The notes: a model not told the origin generated them from the sequence alone. A stretch of 64,000 nucleotides of DNA from Nannocystis sp. RBIL2 (GCF_026626745.1 NZ_JAPNJW010000001.1:4944001-5008000); one strand, 5' to 3'. Positions 8,258 to 17,528 are shown, counted from the first letter of the stretch. Numbers and translations are program-made.

Positions 8258-8812
8258 TCACACCTCGGTGATCTCGGCTTCCTTCTTGCTCAAGATCTCC
8301 TCGGCCTGCTTGACGAACTTGTCGTGCATCTCCTGCACCTTCTCGAGCGCCTTCTTGAGCTCGTCCTCGGTGATCTCACGGCCCTTCTCGGCCTCCTTGA
8401 GGAACTCGTTGGCCTCGCGGCGCGACTGGCGGATGGCGACCTTGGCCTCCTCGCCGAGGTCCTTGACCTGCTTGACCAGGGCCTTGCGGCGGTCGCCGGT
8501 GAGCGGCGGGATGGCGAGGCGGATCACGACGCCGTCGCTCTGGGGGTTGATCCCGAGGTTGGCGGCGTTGATGGCGCGCTCGATCGGGCCGACCATGTTG
8601 CGGTCCCACGGCTTGACGACGAGCAGGCGGGCGTCGCCGATGGAGACCGTCGCGACCTGGTTGAGCGGCATCAGGGTGCCGTAGTTCTCGACGCGGATCT
8701 CGTCGAGCATGGCGGGGTTGGCCCGGCCGGCGCGGACCTTGGAGACCGCCTTGCGCAGGTGGTCGAGCGCCTTGTCCATGCCGTCTTGGGCCAGTTCGAG
8801 TGCGTCGTTCAT
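8258..8812 (-). CDS. frr: ribosome recycling factor
   Basis: 184 residues, the usual RRF length. With EF-G it splits the post-termination ribosome so that subunits can be reused; it is cytosolic and normally essential. Family hallmarks are visible throughout: VRAGRANPAMLDEIRVENYG, then TPLNQVAT-like LMPLNQVATVSIGDAR, the LGINPQSDGVVIRLAIPPLT loop and the long C-terminal helix RDLGEEAK-type VKDLGEEAKVAIRQSRRE. It is the last gene of rpsB-tsf-pyrH-frr, 45 bases after pyrH, and is followed by a strong terminator. The gene order is the one conserved across most bacteria. Confidence 0.97.
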   Translation of the reverse strand: MNDALELAQDGMDKALDHLRKAVSKVRAGRANPAMLDEIRVENYGTLMPLNQVATVSIGDARLLVVKPWDRNMVGPIERAINAANLGINPQSDGVVIRLAIPPLTGDRRKALVKQVKDLGEEAKVAIRQSRREANEFLKEAEKGREITEDELKKALEKVQEMHDKFVKQAEEILSKKEAEITEV

Positions 8813-8857
8813 CGTCGTGCTCCGTCGCTTGGATGGTGTGGTTCGAGTGGGCGCGGG

Positions 8858-9580
8858 CTACTCCGCGCAGACCAGCGTGCCGAGCTCCTCGCCGCAGACC
8901 ACGCGGCGGATATTGTCCCGCCCGAGCATGTTGAAGACAAGGATGGGCAGGCTGTTCTCCTTGCACAAGGAGATCGCCGTGCTGTCCATGACGTTGAGGC
9001 CGCGGGCCAGCACGTCGAGGTAGGTGAGGCGGGAGTAGCGGACCGCGTCGCTGTGCTTGTGCGGGTCCTTGTCGTAGACCCCGTCGACCTTGGTCGCCTT
9101 CAGCAGCACGTCGGCGTGGACCTCCATGGCCCGCAGGGCCGCCGCCGTGTCGGTGGTGAAGTAGGGGTTGCCGGTCCCCGCCGCGAAGATGACCACGCGG
9201 CCCTTCTCGAGGTGCCGGGTCGCGCGCCGACGGATGTACGGCTCGGCGACCTCCTTCATCTCGATCGCCGACATCACCCGGGTGTAGACCCCGCGCTGCT
9301 CGAGCGCGTCCTGCAGCGCCAGCGAGTTCATCACCGTCGCCAGCATGCCCATGTAGTCGGCGCTGGCGCGGTCCATGCCGGAGGCCGCGGCGGACAGGCC
9401 GCGGAAGATGTTGCCGCCGCCGATGACGAGCGCGACCTCGACCCCGAGGCCGACGACTTCCTTGACCTCCTCGGAGATCGTGCGCAGCACCTCGGCATCG
9501 ACGCCGTAGCCCTGCGTGCCCTGCAGGGCCTCGCCGGACAGCTTGAGCAGGATCCTCTTGTAGCGGGGGGCGGCTGCCAT
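8858..9580 (-). CDS. pyrH: uridylate kinase
   Basis: 240 residues. It phosphorylates UMP to UDP in pyrimidine nucleotide synthesis; bacterial enzymes are hexamers of the amino-acid kinase fold. Visible motifs are YKRILLKLSGEAL at the N-terminus (phosphate-binding Lys and Gly), VIGGGNIFRG, DYMGMLATVMN, the FAAGTGNPYFTTDTAAALRA loop and the DGVYDKDP segment. ATG 9580 was chosen because it gives the standard start just before RYKRILLK; the longer open frame runs into the tsf region. It lies 97 bases after tsf with a strong hairpin in the gap, and 45 bases before frr. Confidence 0.96.
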   Translation of the reverse strand: MAAAPRYKRILLKLSGEALQGTQGYGVDAEVLRTISEEVKEVVGLGVEVALVIGGGNIFRGLSAAASGMDRASADYMGMLATVMNSLALQDALEQRGVYTRVMSAIEMKEVAEPYIRRRATRHLEKGRVVIFAAGTGNPYFTTDTAAALRAMEVHADVLLKATKVDGVYDKDPHKHSDAVRYSRLTYLDVLARGLNVMDSTAISLCKENSLPILVFNMLGRDNIRRVVCGEELGTLVCAE

Positions 9581-9637
9581 GCGGTCCGTCTCTCCGGCCC
9601 GCGGGGCCGGCGGCAAAAGATTCGTCACCACGCACAT

Positions 9638-9670
9638 AGCGAGAGAGCGGGGGTCGCCCGCTCTCTCGCT
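9638..9670. other. perfect hairpin between tsf and pyrH
   Basis: AGCGAGAGAGCGGG pairs without mismatch with CCCGCTCTCTCGCT around a 5-base loop, in the 97-base gap between tsf and pyrH. There is no T-run after it on the minus strand, so it is more likely an RNA processing or stability element, or a weak attenuator that separates the ribosomal part of the operon from pyrH-frr. Role inferred. Confidence 0.6.
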
Positions 9671-9677
9671 CGCGTCT

Positions 9678-10331
<654 letters not shown>

Positions 10332-10334
10332 GGC

Positions 10335-11246
10335 TCAGTCCTCTTTGGTGCTGGTCTCTTCGTCGGGCGTGGCAGCGGCCTCGGGGGCCGGCAGCTGGGT
10401 GCGACGCGAGACGACCTCGACGCGCGGGCCGTCGCCGCCGGTGGTCACCCGGATCGTCTCGGGGACGTTGTGACCCTCGGGCTCGTTGACCGCGCGCGAC
10501 TTGCCGAGGCGCGCGCCCTCGAGGCAGGCGTCGGCGATCTTGCTGCAGAACAGCTTGATCGCGCGGATGGCGTCGTCGTTGCCGGGGATGACGTGCTGGA
10601 TGAGCCGCGGGTCGGCGTTGGTGTCGGCGACCGCGACCACCGGGATGCCGAGGCGGTTGGCCTCGACCACGGCGATGTGCTCCTTGACCGGGTCGATCAC
10701 GAACACGGCGCCGGGCAGCTTCGGCATGTCCTTGATGCCGCCGAGGTTGCGCTCGAGCTTGCCGCGCTTGCGCTCGAACATCAGCGCTTCCTTCTTCGTG
10801 ATCGCCTCGTACGTGCCGTCCTGGCTCATACGCTCGATGTTGCGCAGCTTGTCGACCGACTGGCGGACCGTCGTCCAGTTGGTCAGGGTGCCGCCGAGCC
10901 AGCGGCTGCACACGAAGAACTGGTTGGCGCGATCGGCCTCCTGGCTCATCACGTCCGAGGCCTGCTTCTTGGTGCCGACGAACAGGACCGGCTTGCCCTC
11001 GGCGGCGATGCTGCGGATGAACGCGTACGCCCGCCGGAACATGACCGCGGTCTGCTGCAGGTCGATGATGTGGATGCCGTTGCGGGCCCCGTAGATGTAG
11101 GGCTTCATGCGCGGGTTCCAGCGCTCGGTCCGGTGACCGAAGTGGACGCCCGCCTCGAGGAGCTGGCGCACGGTGATGATCCGCTGGCCGTCCGACATTT
11201 CGAGCGACTGCTGCAGGTCGCTCTGGGAGACATCTTGATTGCTCAT
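10335..11246 (-). CDS. rpsB: 30S ribosomal protein S2
   Basis: 303 residues. S2 binds at the platform side of the 30S head-body junction and is needed for translation initiation. Signature segments are LLEAGVHFGHRTERWNPRMK, then YIYGARNGIHIIDLQQT, FVGTKKQA, and VVEANRLGIPVVAVADTNAD. Compared with about 240 residues in E. coli, both ends are longer, with a Glu/Thr-rich C-terminal tail (EAAATPDEETSTKED). ATG 11246 was chosen because it begins MSNQDVSQSDLQ; the open frame upstream is GC-rich shadow. It is the first gene of the operon. In many bacteria S2 represses its own leader; I could not identify that structure with confidence in 11247-11639. Confidence 0.96.
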   Translation of the reverse strand: MSNQDVSQSDLQQSLEMSDGQRIITVRQLLEAGVHFGHRTERWNPRMKPYIYGARNGIHIIDLQQTAVMFRRAYAFIRSIAAEGKPVLFVGTKKQASDVMSQEADRANQFFVCSRWLGGTLTNWTTVRQSVDKLRNIERMSQDGTYEAITKKEALMFERKRGKLERNLGGIKDMPKLPGAVFVIDPVKEHIAVVEANRLGIPVVAVADTNADPRLIQHVIPGNDDAIRAIKLFCSKIADACLEGARLGKSRAVNEPEGHNVPETIRVTTGGDGPRVEVVSRRTQLPAPEAAATPDEETSTKED

Positions 11247-11639
11247 CTTCTTGTTCTTTCCTGGCGTTAGGCCGCTGCCCCGCTCGTCGGACCCCGAACA
11301 CCGCGACCGCGGTGACGCCACGGGGCCCTCCCGAGGCATGTGTGATGGGTGCGGCGGGCCGTGTAGCACGCACCCTGGCCACCGGGCAAGGCGCCGCCGG
11401 CCCCGCCTACCCGGCGGTCTCACACCCGTAAACGCACTCGCTTTCGTCCACGAAAGCCCTCGGGCAGCCCCGGGCCTGGCGCCCGGACGCGTGAGCCTGC
11501 TCGTTTCGCCCCGCGACTCCGCAGCCGTCGCCGTCCTGGTCCAACCCGCGAGGCGTGGCGGTCCGCGTCTCACGCGATCGGACGGCCCTGTCCCTGCTCT
11601 CCAGGCCAACAGCGCTGATCGCGCAGCCACCCCTGTGAT
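11247..11639. other. gene-free divergent region between rpsB and a lipoprotein gene
   Basis: 393 bases between two divergent starts. It must hold promoters for both directions, but no clear -35/-10 pair is visible. Several GC-rich inverted segments occur around 11320-11420 and could be part of an rpsB leader structure; I cannot assign one. No convincing short gene was seen. Confidence 0.4.
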
Positions 11640-12596
11640 ATGAGCGCCTTGTCGATGTCTCGTCGCCCGCTCCTCGCCCTCGCGTTCGCTCTCGGCGCCC
11701 TCGGCGGTTGCTTCCTCACCCCGAACCCGCCGCCGTCGTTCCGCTACAACTGCTCGGCCGACAGCGACTGCCGGGTGCTGTCCTGCCGCGGCGACCTGGT
11801 GTTGATCCCCGACGCTGAGGCCGCCGGCATGGTGCTGGCGGAGGACTGCGACGAGGTGCCCGAGGCCGACAAGAGCAAGTACTACGAGGCCCGCCAGGCC
11901 TGCCTCGACGGCCTGTGCGAGTACCCGTGCGAGCTCAGCACCGACGTCTGCCCGGCCGAGAAGGGCTATAATCTCTGCTTCAACGGCACCTGCGCGACCG
12001 CCTGCGGCTTCGACGACGAGCGCTTCCCCGACCCTGACGCGACCTGCTCGAGCCCGCAGCGGTGCGTGCTGTACGGCGACGACATCGAGCTGGCGCTGAT
12101 CGAGGATCTGCTCGGCGGCAGCGGCAGCGGTAGCGGCAGCGGCTTCCCGGGCGGCGGCGGCGGTGGCAGCAGCAGCGTCGAGGACCTCATCGGCACCGGC
12201 GTGTGCGGGATCCGCTGCGACGCCGAGGACGCGCGCGCCTGTCCTCCGGGACAGTACTGCAGCGGCGCCATGTGCCTGCCCGACTGCGCCCACGACGGCG
12301 CCACCCCGTGCGCCGACACGGCCGAGTGCTACGCCTTCGGCGGCTTCTCGACCTGCATCGCCAAGTGCGACCCGCTCGGCGAGAACACCTGCGAGAAGGG
12401 CGAGGTCTGCGTCAAGGGCCTGGGCCTGTGCCTGCCGACCTGCCTGGGCGAGGACCTGACCACCTGCCGCGACGGCTTCACGTGCAACGAGGACCTGGCG
12501 ATCTGCGTCCCCGAGGATCTCCCGACCACCGACGGCGTCGACACCGACGTCAGCGACACGGAAGCGCCCACCAGCGAAACCGAGACCAGCGGATGA
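11640..12596 (+). CDS. Cys-rich lipoprotein with Gly/Ser linker
   Basis: 318 residues. A signal peptide with lipobox LGGC (MSRRPLLALAFALGALGGC) is followed by a domain with many Cys pairs (CSADSDCRVLSC, YPCELSTDVC, CFNGTCATAC), a run of Gly/Ser (SGSGSGSGF, GGGGGGSSS) near the middle, a second set of Cys repeats (CPPGQYC, CEKGEVC, CRDGFTC) and an acidic Thr/Ser tail. The CxxGxxC units are like those of myxobacterial DUF4215/EGF-type surface proteins. An exact palindromic element at 12240-12253 codes ACPPGQ. Its last four bases overlap the next gene (ATGA), so the two are translationally coupled. Function unknown. Confidence 0.75.
   Translation: MSALSMSRRPLLALAFALGALGGCFLTPNPPPSFRYNCSADSDCRVLSCRGDLVLIPDAEAAGMVLAEDCDEVPEADKSKYYEARQACLDGLCEYPCELSTDVCPAEKGYNLCFNGTCATACGFDDERFPDPDATCSSPQRCVLYGDDIELALIEDLLGGSGSGSGSGFPGGGGGGSSSVEDLIGTGVCGIRCDAEDARACPPGQYCSGAMCLPDCAHDGATPCADTAECYAFGGFSTCIAKCDPLGENTCEKGEVCVKGLGLCLPTCLGEDLTTCRDGFTCNEDLAICVPEDLPTTDGVDTDVSDTEAPTSETETSG
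12240..12253. repeat. TGTCC-N4-GGACA palindromic element (loop TCCG)
   Basis: Exact copy within the lipoprotein gene, read CPPGQ; the sense strand forms a C(UCCG)G tetraloop hairpin. Confidence 0.8.
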
Positions 12597-13318
12597 CTCA
12601 CCCACCGCTCCACCGCCCCGCGGGCCACGACGTCCCCCGCCGGCTCTGGGTCGCCGCCCTGGCGCTCAGCACCGCCTGCGCCACGACCACGGCCGACCTG
12701 CCCCAGCCCGACCACCGGCTGGCCTCGATCGGCAACGTCGGCACGCGCTCGAACTTCGAGATCCGCACGCTCTACGCCGCGCAGGACCCAGCCCCGCCGC
12801 CGGCCGACGACCGCTCGAGCAAGCGCCGCCGCCCGGTCACGCCGATCCTGTTCTACCTCGGCATCTCGATGGCCGTGGTCGCCGGCGTCGGCACGATCGC
12901 CACCAGCTTCGCCTCCTACGGTCTGCGCCGCAAGCTCGACGACAACTACTTCGAGAACGGCTTCGACTACGACGACTACGACCGCACGGTCGCGACCGGC
13001 AACCGCCTCAGCAAGGCCAGTTGGGGCCTCGGCCTCACCGCGGTCGCCTTCGCGGCGATGGCCCTGATCTCCTACAGCGTCGACTGGTCCCGCTGCGGCC
13101 CGCTCGCGCCCAAGCGCCGCCGCGACACCGCCCCGCGCGGCCGCTGCGAGGAGTTCCACCCCGATCACAAGAGCCCCGACGGGCCGCTGCTCGCCCCGGC
13201 CGCCCAGCCCGCGCCCGCCGGCCCCGGCCTCGCCCCGAGGCCCACCGACGCCCCCCAGAGCCCCGCCCCGGCGTCCCCCGCGGCCGAGGGCCCCGCCCCC
13301 GCGGCGCCCGGGAACTAG
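12593..13318 (+). CDS. lipoprotein-like protein with two membrane segments
   Basis: 241 residues, coupled to the preceding lipoprotein gene by an ATGA overlap. The N-terminus has a signal with possible lipobox (LALSTAC). Two strongly hydrophobic segments follow (ILFYLGISMAVVAGVGTIAT and WGLGLTAVAFAAMALISYSV), separated by an acidic, Tyr-rich stretch (NYFENGFDYDDYDRTV). The last 60 residues are Pro/Ala-rich and probably disordered. This layout resembles small envelope proteins found next to secreted repeat proteins in myxobacteria, but no family is recognised and no function can be given. Confidence 0.65.
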   Translation: MTHPPLHRPAGHDVPRRLWVAALALSTACATTTADLPQPDHRLASIGNVGTRSNFEIRTLYAAQDPAPPPADDRSSKRRRPVTPILFYLGISMAVVAGVGTIATSFASYGLRRKLDDNYFENGFDYDDYDRTVATGNRLSKASWGLGLTAVAFAAMALISYSVDWSRCGPLAPKRRRDTAPRGRCEEFHPDHKSPDGPLLAPAAQPAPAGPGLAPRPTDAPQSPAPASPAAEGPAPAAPGN

Positions 13319-13329
13319 CCCCCGCGGCC

Positions 13330-15537
13330 ATGTCCCCCGAGCCATCTGGCCCCAAGGACATGTCTGAACCGCCAGCGGCCGACCCGGCTGCGCGTTCGGA
13401 CATGTCCTCCGGGACAGCGCCCGATGCGCCGCGGCCGGCTGCTTCGGACATGTCCTCCGAGACATCTGCCCAGGCGCCCGGCTCCGCGCCCCCGGACCCG
13501 CGCAGCCCCGCCGCGGACATGTCCTCGGGGACATATGATTCGCCTCCGCCCCCCGAACCCCCAGCATCGGAGGCGCGCATCCATGTCGCCGCGGACATGT
13601 CCTCCGGGACATTCGAGTCTTTTGAAAAGAACCTCTCGCCGCGGCTCGCGCTGGGCGGAGTGCTGGCGCTGATCGCCCTCGTCCATCTGCCGCTGCTCGG
13701 CTACCAGTTCGTCTACGACGACGGCTGGACTCTGGTCGCCAACGGCTTTCTGCGCGTACCGACCGACCTCGGCCTGCTGTTCTCGCCCGAGGCCGTCGCG
13801 CGCCATGTCCCCGACGCGTTCCGCCCCGGCCTCGTGGTGTTCGACCTGCTCGGCTACCAGCTGCTGGGCCTGTCGTCCGGCCTGCACCACGCCCTGTCGA
13901 TCGGCCTCCACCTCGGCGTCTGCGCCGTGCTCGTCCGCTGGCTGCGCGCCCTCGGGGCGCCGTTCGATCTGGCCCTCGGGACAGCCGCGCTGTTCGGCCT
14001 GCTGGCGATCCACGCCGAGGCCGTCGCAGTCGTCTCCTACCGCGAAGATCTGCTGGCCGCCCTGCTCGGCCTCGCCGCCGCCCTCGCCGCCTCGCGCGGC
14101 CGCCTCGTCGGCGCGGCGCTCCTGTCCCTCGGGGCATGTTCGATGAAGCTCAGCGCCGGCGCGATCCCGGCGCTGTGGCTGCTCGCCGAGGGCCTCTCGC
14201 CGTGGCGCCCGCGCCCCTCTGCCGCGCACCTGGTCCGCGGCGTCCTCGCGCTCGGCCTCGGCGTCGCCGCGGTCCTCGCCTACACCTTCGCCCTCTACGG
14301 CGCCCTCGATCCATACGGCGCCGACAACCTGCGCGTCTACAGCCACCGCGTCGGCCTCGGCCCCGTGCTCGCCGCCTCCCTGCCGATCCACCTCGGCTAC
14401 CTGCAGCAGATGCTGGTCCCGTTCGGCCTCTCGCCCGAGTACCCCGACCACGGCGCCGGCCTCCGCGATCCCGCCGTCGTGCTCGCCGGCGCCGCCCTGC
14501 TCGCGCTCGTCGGCTACGGCCTCGCCTGCGTCCGCCGCCGCCCGCTGATCGCCCTGGCGATCCTCGGCGCCTTCGCCCTCGCCCTGCCGACCAGCAACCT
14601 GTTCCCGATGCCCAACATGCGGGCCGACCGCTTCATGTACCTGCCGAGCGTCCCGGTGTGCCTCGGCCTGGTCGCGCTCCTGCTGGCCGCCGGTCGCTGG
14701 CTCTCCGGACATGTCCCCGAGGACATCAAGCTGATCGCCCGCGTCGCCCCGCTGGCCGCCGTCGTGGTCGTCCAGGGCTCGGTGCGCGTGGCCACGGCCG
14801 CGGTCTACCGCGACAACTCGCACCTGTGGGGCGTGGCCCGCGAGCGCGCCCCCGACTCGGCCCGCGCCCACGCGGTGCTCGGCGAGCTTATCGTCCGCAA
14901 CGTCCCGGCCGACGCCCCGCGCGAGGACAAGGCCCTCGCGTTCGCCCGCGCCGAGGCTCACTGCCGCAACGCCGAGCGCCACGACCCCCGCTACGAACTG
15001 CCGCAGCTGTGCTTCGCTCGCCTGGCCGCGGCCCGCGAGGACTGGCCCGAGGCCTATCGCCGCTATCAGGCGGCCCTCGCAGTGAGCCCCGACCGCAACG
15101 CGGGGATCTTCGCCGGCCTCGCCGAAGTGAGCCTCGACCTGCCCGCGACGTCCGAGACGACGCGCACGGACCTGGCCCGCCGTCACCTCGCCGAGGGCCT
15201 GGCGAGCTACCCGTACAGCCCCGAACTGCACGCGACGGCCGGGCGGATCTTCCATCGCCTCGGCGACCCGGAGCAGGCCGCGGTCCACTACCGCCGCTCC
15301 CTCGACCTCGCCCCCGAGCGGCCCGAAGCCCTGCTCGCGAACGTCGAGCTCCTCCTCGACCTCGGACGTCCGGCCGACGCCACCGAACTCCTGCTCCGTG
15401 AAAAAACCGCCTGGCTCGCCGCCGATCCTGACGATCGGACCGCGCTTGTCGCGCGGCACCGCGACGCCTTGCGGCTGTTCGATCCTTCCACGATACTCTC
15501 AGCCGACCCCGTCGGAGTCTTCGCCCATGAGCCGTAA
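13330..15537 (+). CDS. polytopic membrane protein with TPR tail (TMTC/GT-C-like)
   Basis: 735 residues. Residues about 1-100 are low-complexity and carry several DMSS(G/E)T segments, each encoded by a palindromic element. Then follow about ten to eleven membrane helices; the first loop has YQFVYDDGWTLVANGF, an acidic-pair motif like the first loop of GT-C glycosyltransferases and of TMTC-type proteins, and PNMRADRFMYLPSVP is another TMTC/DUF1736-like feature (family recollection). The C-terminal 230 residues look like tetratricopeptide repeats (AEAHCRNAERHDPRYELPQL, GDPEQAAVHYRRSLDLAPER). A role in protein O-glycosylation or envelope glycan transfer is possible but inferred. ATG 13330 lies 11 bases after the previous stop. 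Confidence 0.7.
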   Translation: MSPEPSGPKDMSEPPAADPAARSDMSSGTAPDAPRPAASDMSSETSAQAPGSAPPDPRSPAADMSSGTYDSPPPPEPPASEARIHVAADMSSGTFESFEKNLSPRLALGGVLALIALVHLPLLGYQFVYDDGWTLVANGFLRVPTDLGLLFSPEAVARHVPDAFRPGLVVFDLLGYQLLGLSSGLHHALSIGLHLGVCAVLVRWLRALGAPFDLALGTAALFGLLAIHAEAVAVVSYREDLLAALLGLAAALAASRGRLVGAALLSLGACSMKLSAGAIPALWLLAEGLSPWRPRPSAAHLVRGVLALGLGVAAVLAYTFALYGALDPYGADNLRVYSHRVGLGPVLAASLPIHLGYLQQMLVPFGLSPEYPDHGAGLRDPAVVLAGAALLALVGYGLACVRRRPLIALAILGAFALALPTSNLFPMPNMRADRFMYLPSVPVCLGLVALLLAAGRWLSGHVPEDIKLIARVAPLAAVVVVQGSVRVATAAVYRDNSHLWGVARERAPDSARAHAVLGELIVRNVPADAPREDKALAFARAEAHCRNAERHDPRYELPQLCFARLAAAREDWPEAYRRYQAALAVSPDRNAGIFAGLAEVSLDLPATSETTRTDLARRHLAEGLASYPYSPELHATAGRIFHRLGDPEQAAVHYRRSLDLAPERPEALLANVELLLDLGRPADATELLLREKTAWLAADPDDRTALVARHRDALRLFDPSTILSADPVGVFAHEP
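13403..13611. repeat. cluster of four TGTCC-N4-GGACA elements in one gene
   Basis: Copies at 13403-13416, 13451-13464 (one mismatch), 13520-13533 and 13598-13611, spaced 48, 69 and 78 bases apart (all multiples of three), each preceded by GGACA so that the full unit reads GGACATGTCC-N4-GGACA. They code DMSSGT or DMSSET. A partial set (ATGTCCC, GGACATGTCT) also surrounds the start codon at 13330. Confidence 0.85.
14712..14725. repeat. TGTCC-N4-GGACA palindromic element (loop CCGA)
   Basis: Exact copy in the membrane-protein gene, read SGHVPED, in a cytoplasmic or periplasmic loop between helices. A near-copy (TGTCCCTCGGGGCA) lies at 14123-14136. Confidence 0.75.
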
Positions 15538-15649
15538 GTTCTTCTCCTTCCTGCTCCTCACGGCCCTCATGATCGCCGCCGGCAGCATGGCCTGTCTGCA
15601 AACCGTCGAAGAGTTCGACAAGCAAGACGAGACCGCCGGCGCGACCTAG
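15527..15649 (+). CDS. 40-residue lipoprotein
   Basis: A very small gene whose start overlaps the end of the TPR membrane-protein gene by 11 bases. The product is MSRKFFSFLLLTALMIAAG, then SMAC and a 17-residue acidic tail (LQTVEEFDKQDETAGAT). The signal peptide and lipobox (GSMAC) are convincing, so the mature peptide would be a lipid-anchored tail of about 18 residues. Overlap with the upstream gene suggests coupled expression and perhaps a partner role. No family is recognised. Confidence 0.55.
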   Translation: MSRKFFSFLLLTALMIAAGSMACLQTVEEFDKQDETAGAT

Positions 15650-15684
15650 CCGCTCCGACTGTCACGACACCTGGCGCTCGGGAC

Positions 15685-15720
15685 AGGTCGCCTCCGCGAC
15701 CTCCCGGGCGTCGAGTTTTT
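15685..15720 (+). terminator. possible terminator after the small lipoprotein
   Basis: AGGTCGC pairs perfectly with GCGACCT around CTCC, and a run of five T follows 12 bases later. The gap between stem and T-run is longer than usual, so support is moderate. It lies in the convergent gap before the minus-strand gene ending at 15914. Confidence 0.4.
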
Positions 15721-15913
15721 AAATGCTCCGAGGACCGCGACTTGCGCGGTCGAACCACGGGCCGGCACACGCGACCGAAGCTCCGCGAGCGGCGGAGGAC
15801 GAGACTCACGCGCGTGGCGAGCGATGCTCCTTCGCGGGCGCGAACGACGAAGGCCGGGGCCCGCCTGTTTTGGCGGAGCTCCCCGGCCTGCTAGGCGACG
15901 GCGCTATCGCGGC

Positions 15914-16774
15914 TCACCACCCGTGGGCGGCGAACAGCCCCGGGCCCTGGACCGAGACCACCTCGCGGCGCTGCTCGTCGCGGTGGCAGTGGGCGGCGCA
16001 GCCGCAGGCGTCGAGGCGCATCCCGTGGCGCTCCGCCAGGCCCTTGAGGCCCTCGACCAGCGCGCCGGTCGCCTGGGCCGTCAGGCGCCAGCCGGTGCTG
16101 GTGGGGGCCGCGTCGCGGCTCTGGGCGGCCGGGGGCACGCCGTAGCGGCGCAGCACCGAGGTCATCGTGTCGGCGTCGAGCACCGTCGACAGCGCCCCGA
16201 TCCGGGCCGGGGTGAGGCGGCCGGGCACGAAGTGGAGGTCGCGCAGCTCGGCCGCGGCGATGTGGCGGAGCAGCGGCTCGAAGTCGGGGCCGAACGGGCG
16301 GTCGTGCAGGCCCGCGAGCAGCGGTCCCAGGTGGACCGAGACCGGCACTCCGAGGCGGCGCAGGTACTGGGCCTGGAGCAACAGCGCCGGCGCGGCTTCC
16401 GCCTCGGCGCCCAGGAGGGCCCGCTGGATCTCCACCTTCTGGTGCGCGATCTCGTACGCCACCGACGCCTGGCAGTCCTTGGCCCGCAGGACCAGGGAGC
16501 GGGCCAGGGTGGCCGGGCTGCGGAGGATCACGCGGCGGCCGTGGGCAGTCAGCCAGCGCAGCGCCGGCTCGGCCCAGCTCGCGTCCTCGCGCCGCGCCAG
16601 GCGCAGGGTCACCACCGTGACGCGCTCGCCCCGCGCCTCGAACTCGCCGAGCAGGCCGGCCAGAGCCAGCTCCGGCGAGGCCGAGGGCACCGGGGCGCCG
16701 GCGCGGCTGCCGAGGATCACGTGCAGGCCGGTGCAGGACGACAGGACTTGCAGGGTGGTGAATCCGGAACTCAT
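15914..16774 (-). CDS. radical-SAM-like barrel protein lacking the CxxxCxxC motif
   Basis: 286 residues. The middle part (ALLLQAQYLRRLGVPVSVHL followed by GPLLAGL, then PLLRHIAAAELRDLHFVPGR) resembles the second half of the TIM barrel in spore-photoproduct-lyase-like and PA0069-like radical SAM proteins, where 'L..AGipV.v...PliPgl.D' is typical (family recollection). The cluster-binding CxxxCxxC that should lie near the N-terminus is absent; instead a short Cys-rich end (DACGCAAHC) is present. It may be a degenerate, non-catalytic member or bind metal differently. ATG 16774 was chosen; the longer frame adds shadow sequence. An AT-rich patch at 16876-16940 upstream may hold its promoter. Confidence 0.45.
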   Translation of the reverse strand: MSSGFTTLQVLSSCTGLHVILGSRAGAPVPSASPELALAGLLGEFEARGERVTVVTLRLARREDASWAEPALRWLTAHGRRVILRSPATLARSLVLRAKDCQASVAYEIAHQKVEIQRALLGAEAEAAPALLLQAQYLRRLGVPVSVHLGPLLAGLHDRPFGPDFEPLLRHIAAAELRDLHFVPGRLTPARIGALSTVLDADTMTSVLRRYGVPPAAQSRDAAPTSTGWRLTAQATGALVEGLKGLAERHGMRLDACGCAAHCHRDEQRREVVSVQGPGLFAAHGW

Positions 16775-17528
16775 GGTCAGCTTGCTCGCCTGTTCAGTAA
16801 AGTGCGCCTGGCAAGCAGTGGGGTCAATGCAGCGCGTGATCTGGTTCAGATCAAGTGCCCCGCCACCGAGCCCTATGCCCATGTTTTACCGATAATTTTA
16901 TGCAGTCTTTTCAAACACTTCCGTTCAAGGCGCGATTTTGAACCTCGCTGTCCGTGGCGACCGCCTTCGTCCTGGTCGGCGGCACTTGGGGCGTCGCCTT
17001 GGAAGGGGCGCCCGGGCTCGCCCCGGGCGTGTTCGCGCAGGCGACGAGATTCGCCGGTCACGGCAACGGGCCGATCCGCGCGCCGCGAGGACCGCACGAG
17101 CCCGTCACCGGCGCACTGGCAGGATCCGCGAGCCCGACCGCGGCATTGCATCACGCCGTGACTGTCCAGCAGGCAGCCGCGCACATGCTGGCGCACTCCA
17201 TGCGGTCAGGCGACCACCGAAAGTGACTCCCTGTGTCAGGGCCGATGCCCACGCCAGCGAGTCGCATGGCTGCCCCTCGACCTCGCCGGCCTCGTCTTCG
17301 CCACGATCTTTCAGGGCGTCGAGTTTGTCCTGCCGATCCCGTCACTCGCGGCGGTGATGCATCGGCGTGCGGCGACCGCCGCGACCGCGAGTCCTCGACA
17401 TCTGGTTCGACCCATTCCGGTGATCACGCAGCGCGGCCGTGCGCCGCGCGTAGTCGACGAAGCCGAGCAGCGCGCCACCCCGCGTGATGACGTCGCGGCG
17501 CTCCGCTGGTATGGGGACGGCCCGCCTG
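16775..17528. other. gene-poor region, no intact gene seen
   Basis: 754 bases between divergent genes. An AT-rich patch (16876-16940) probably carries the promoter of the minus-strand gene. Open frames such as 16954-17226 (ATG start, 90 codons) do not look like a complete protein; a hydrophobic run LAGLVFATIFQGVEFVLPIP near 17280-17345 may be a relic of a membrane protein. I could not support a gene. Confidence 0.4.

Noticed and set aside
10335..12605. 756-codon minus-strand frame extending rpsB upstream
   Set aside because: Only the last 303 codons are S2; the extension is antisense to a signal-peptide-bearing lipoprotein gene.
16954..17226. 90-codon ORF starting MATAFVLVGGTWG
   Set aside because: The start recalls an alpha/beta hydrolase but no second motif follows; too weak to call a gene or a remnant.
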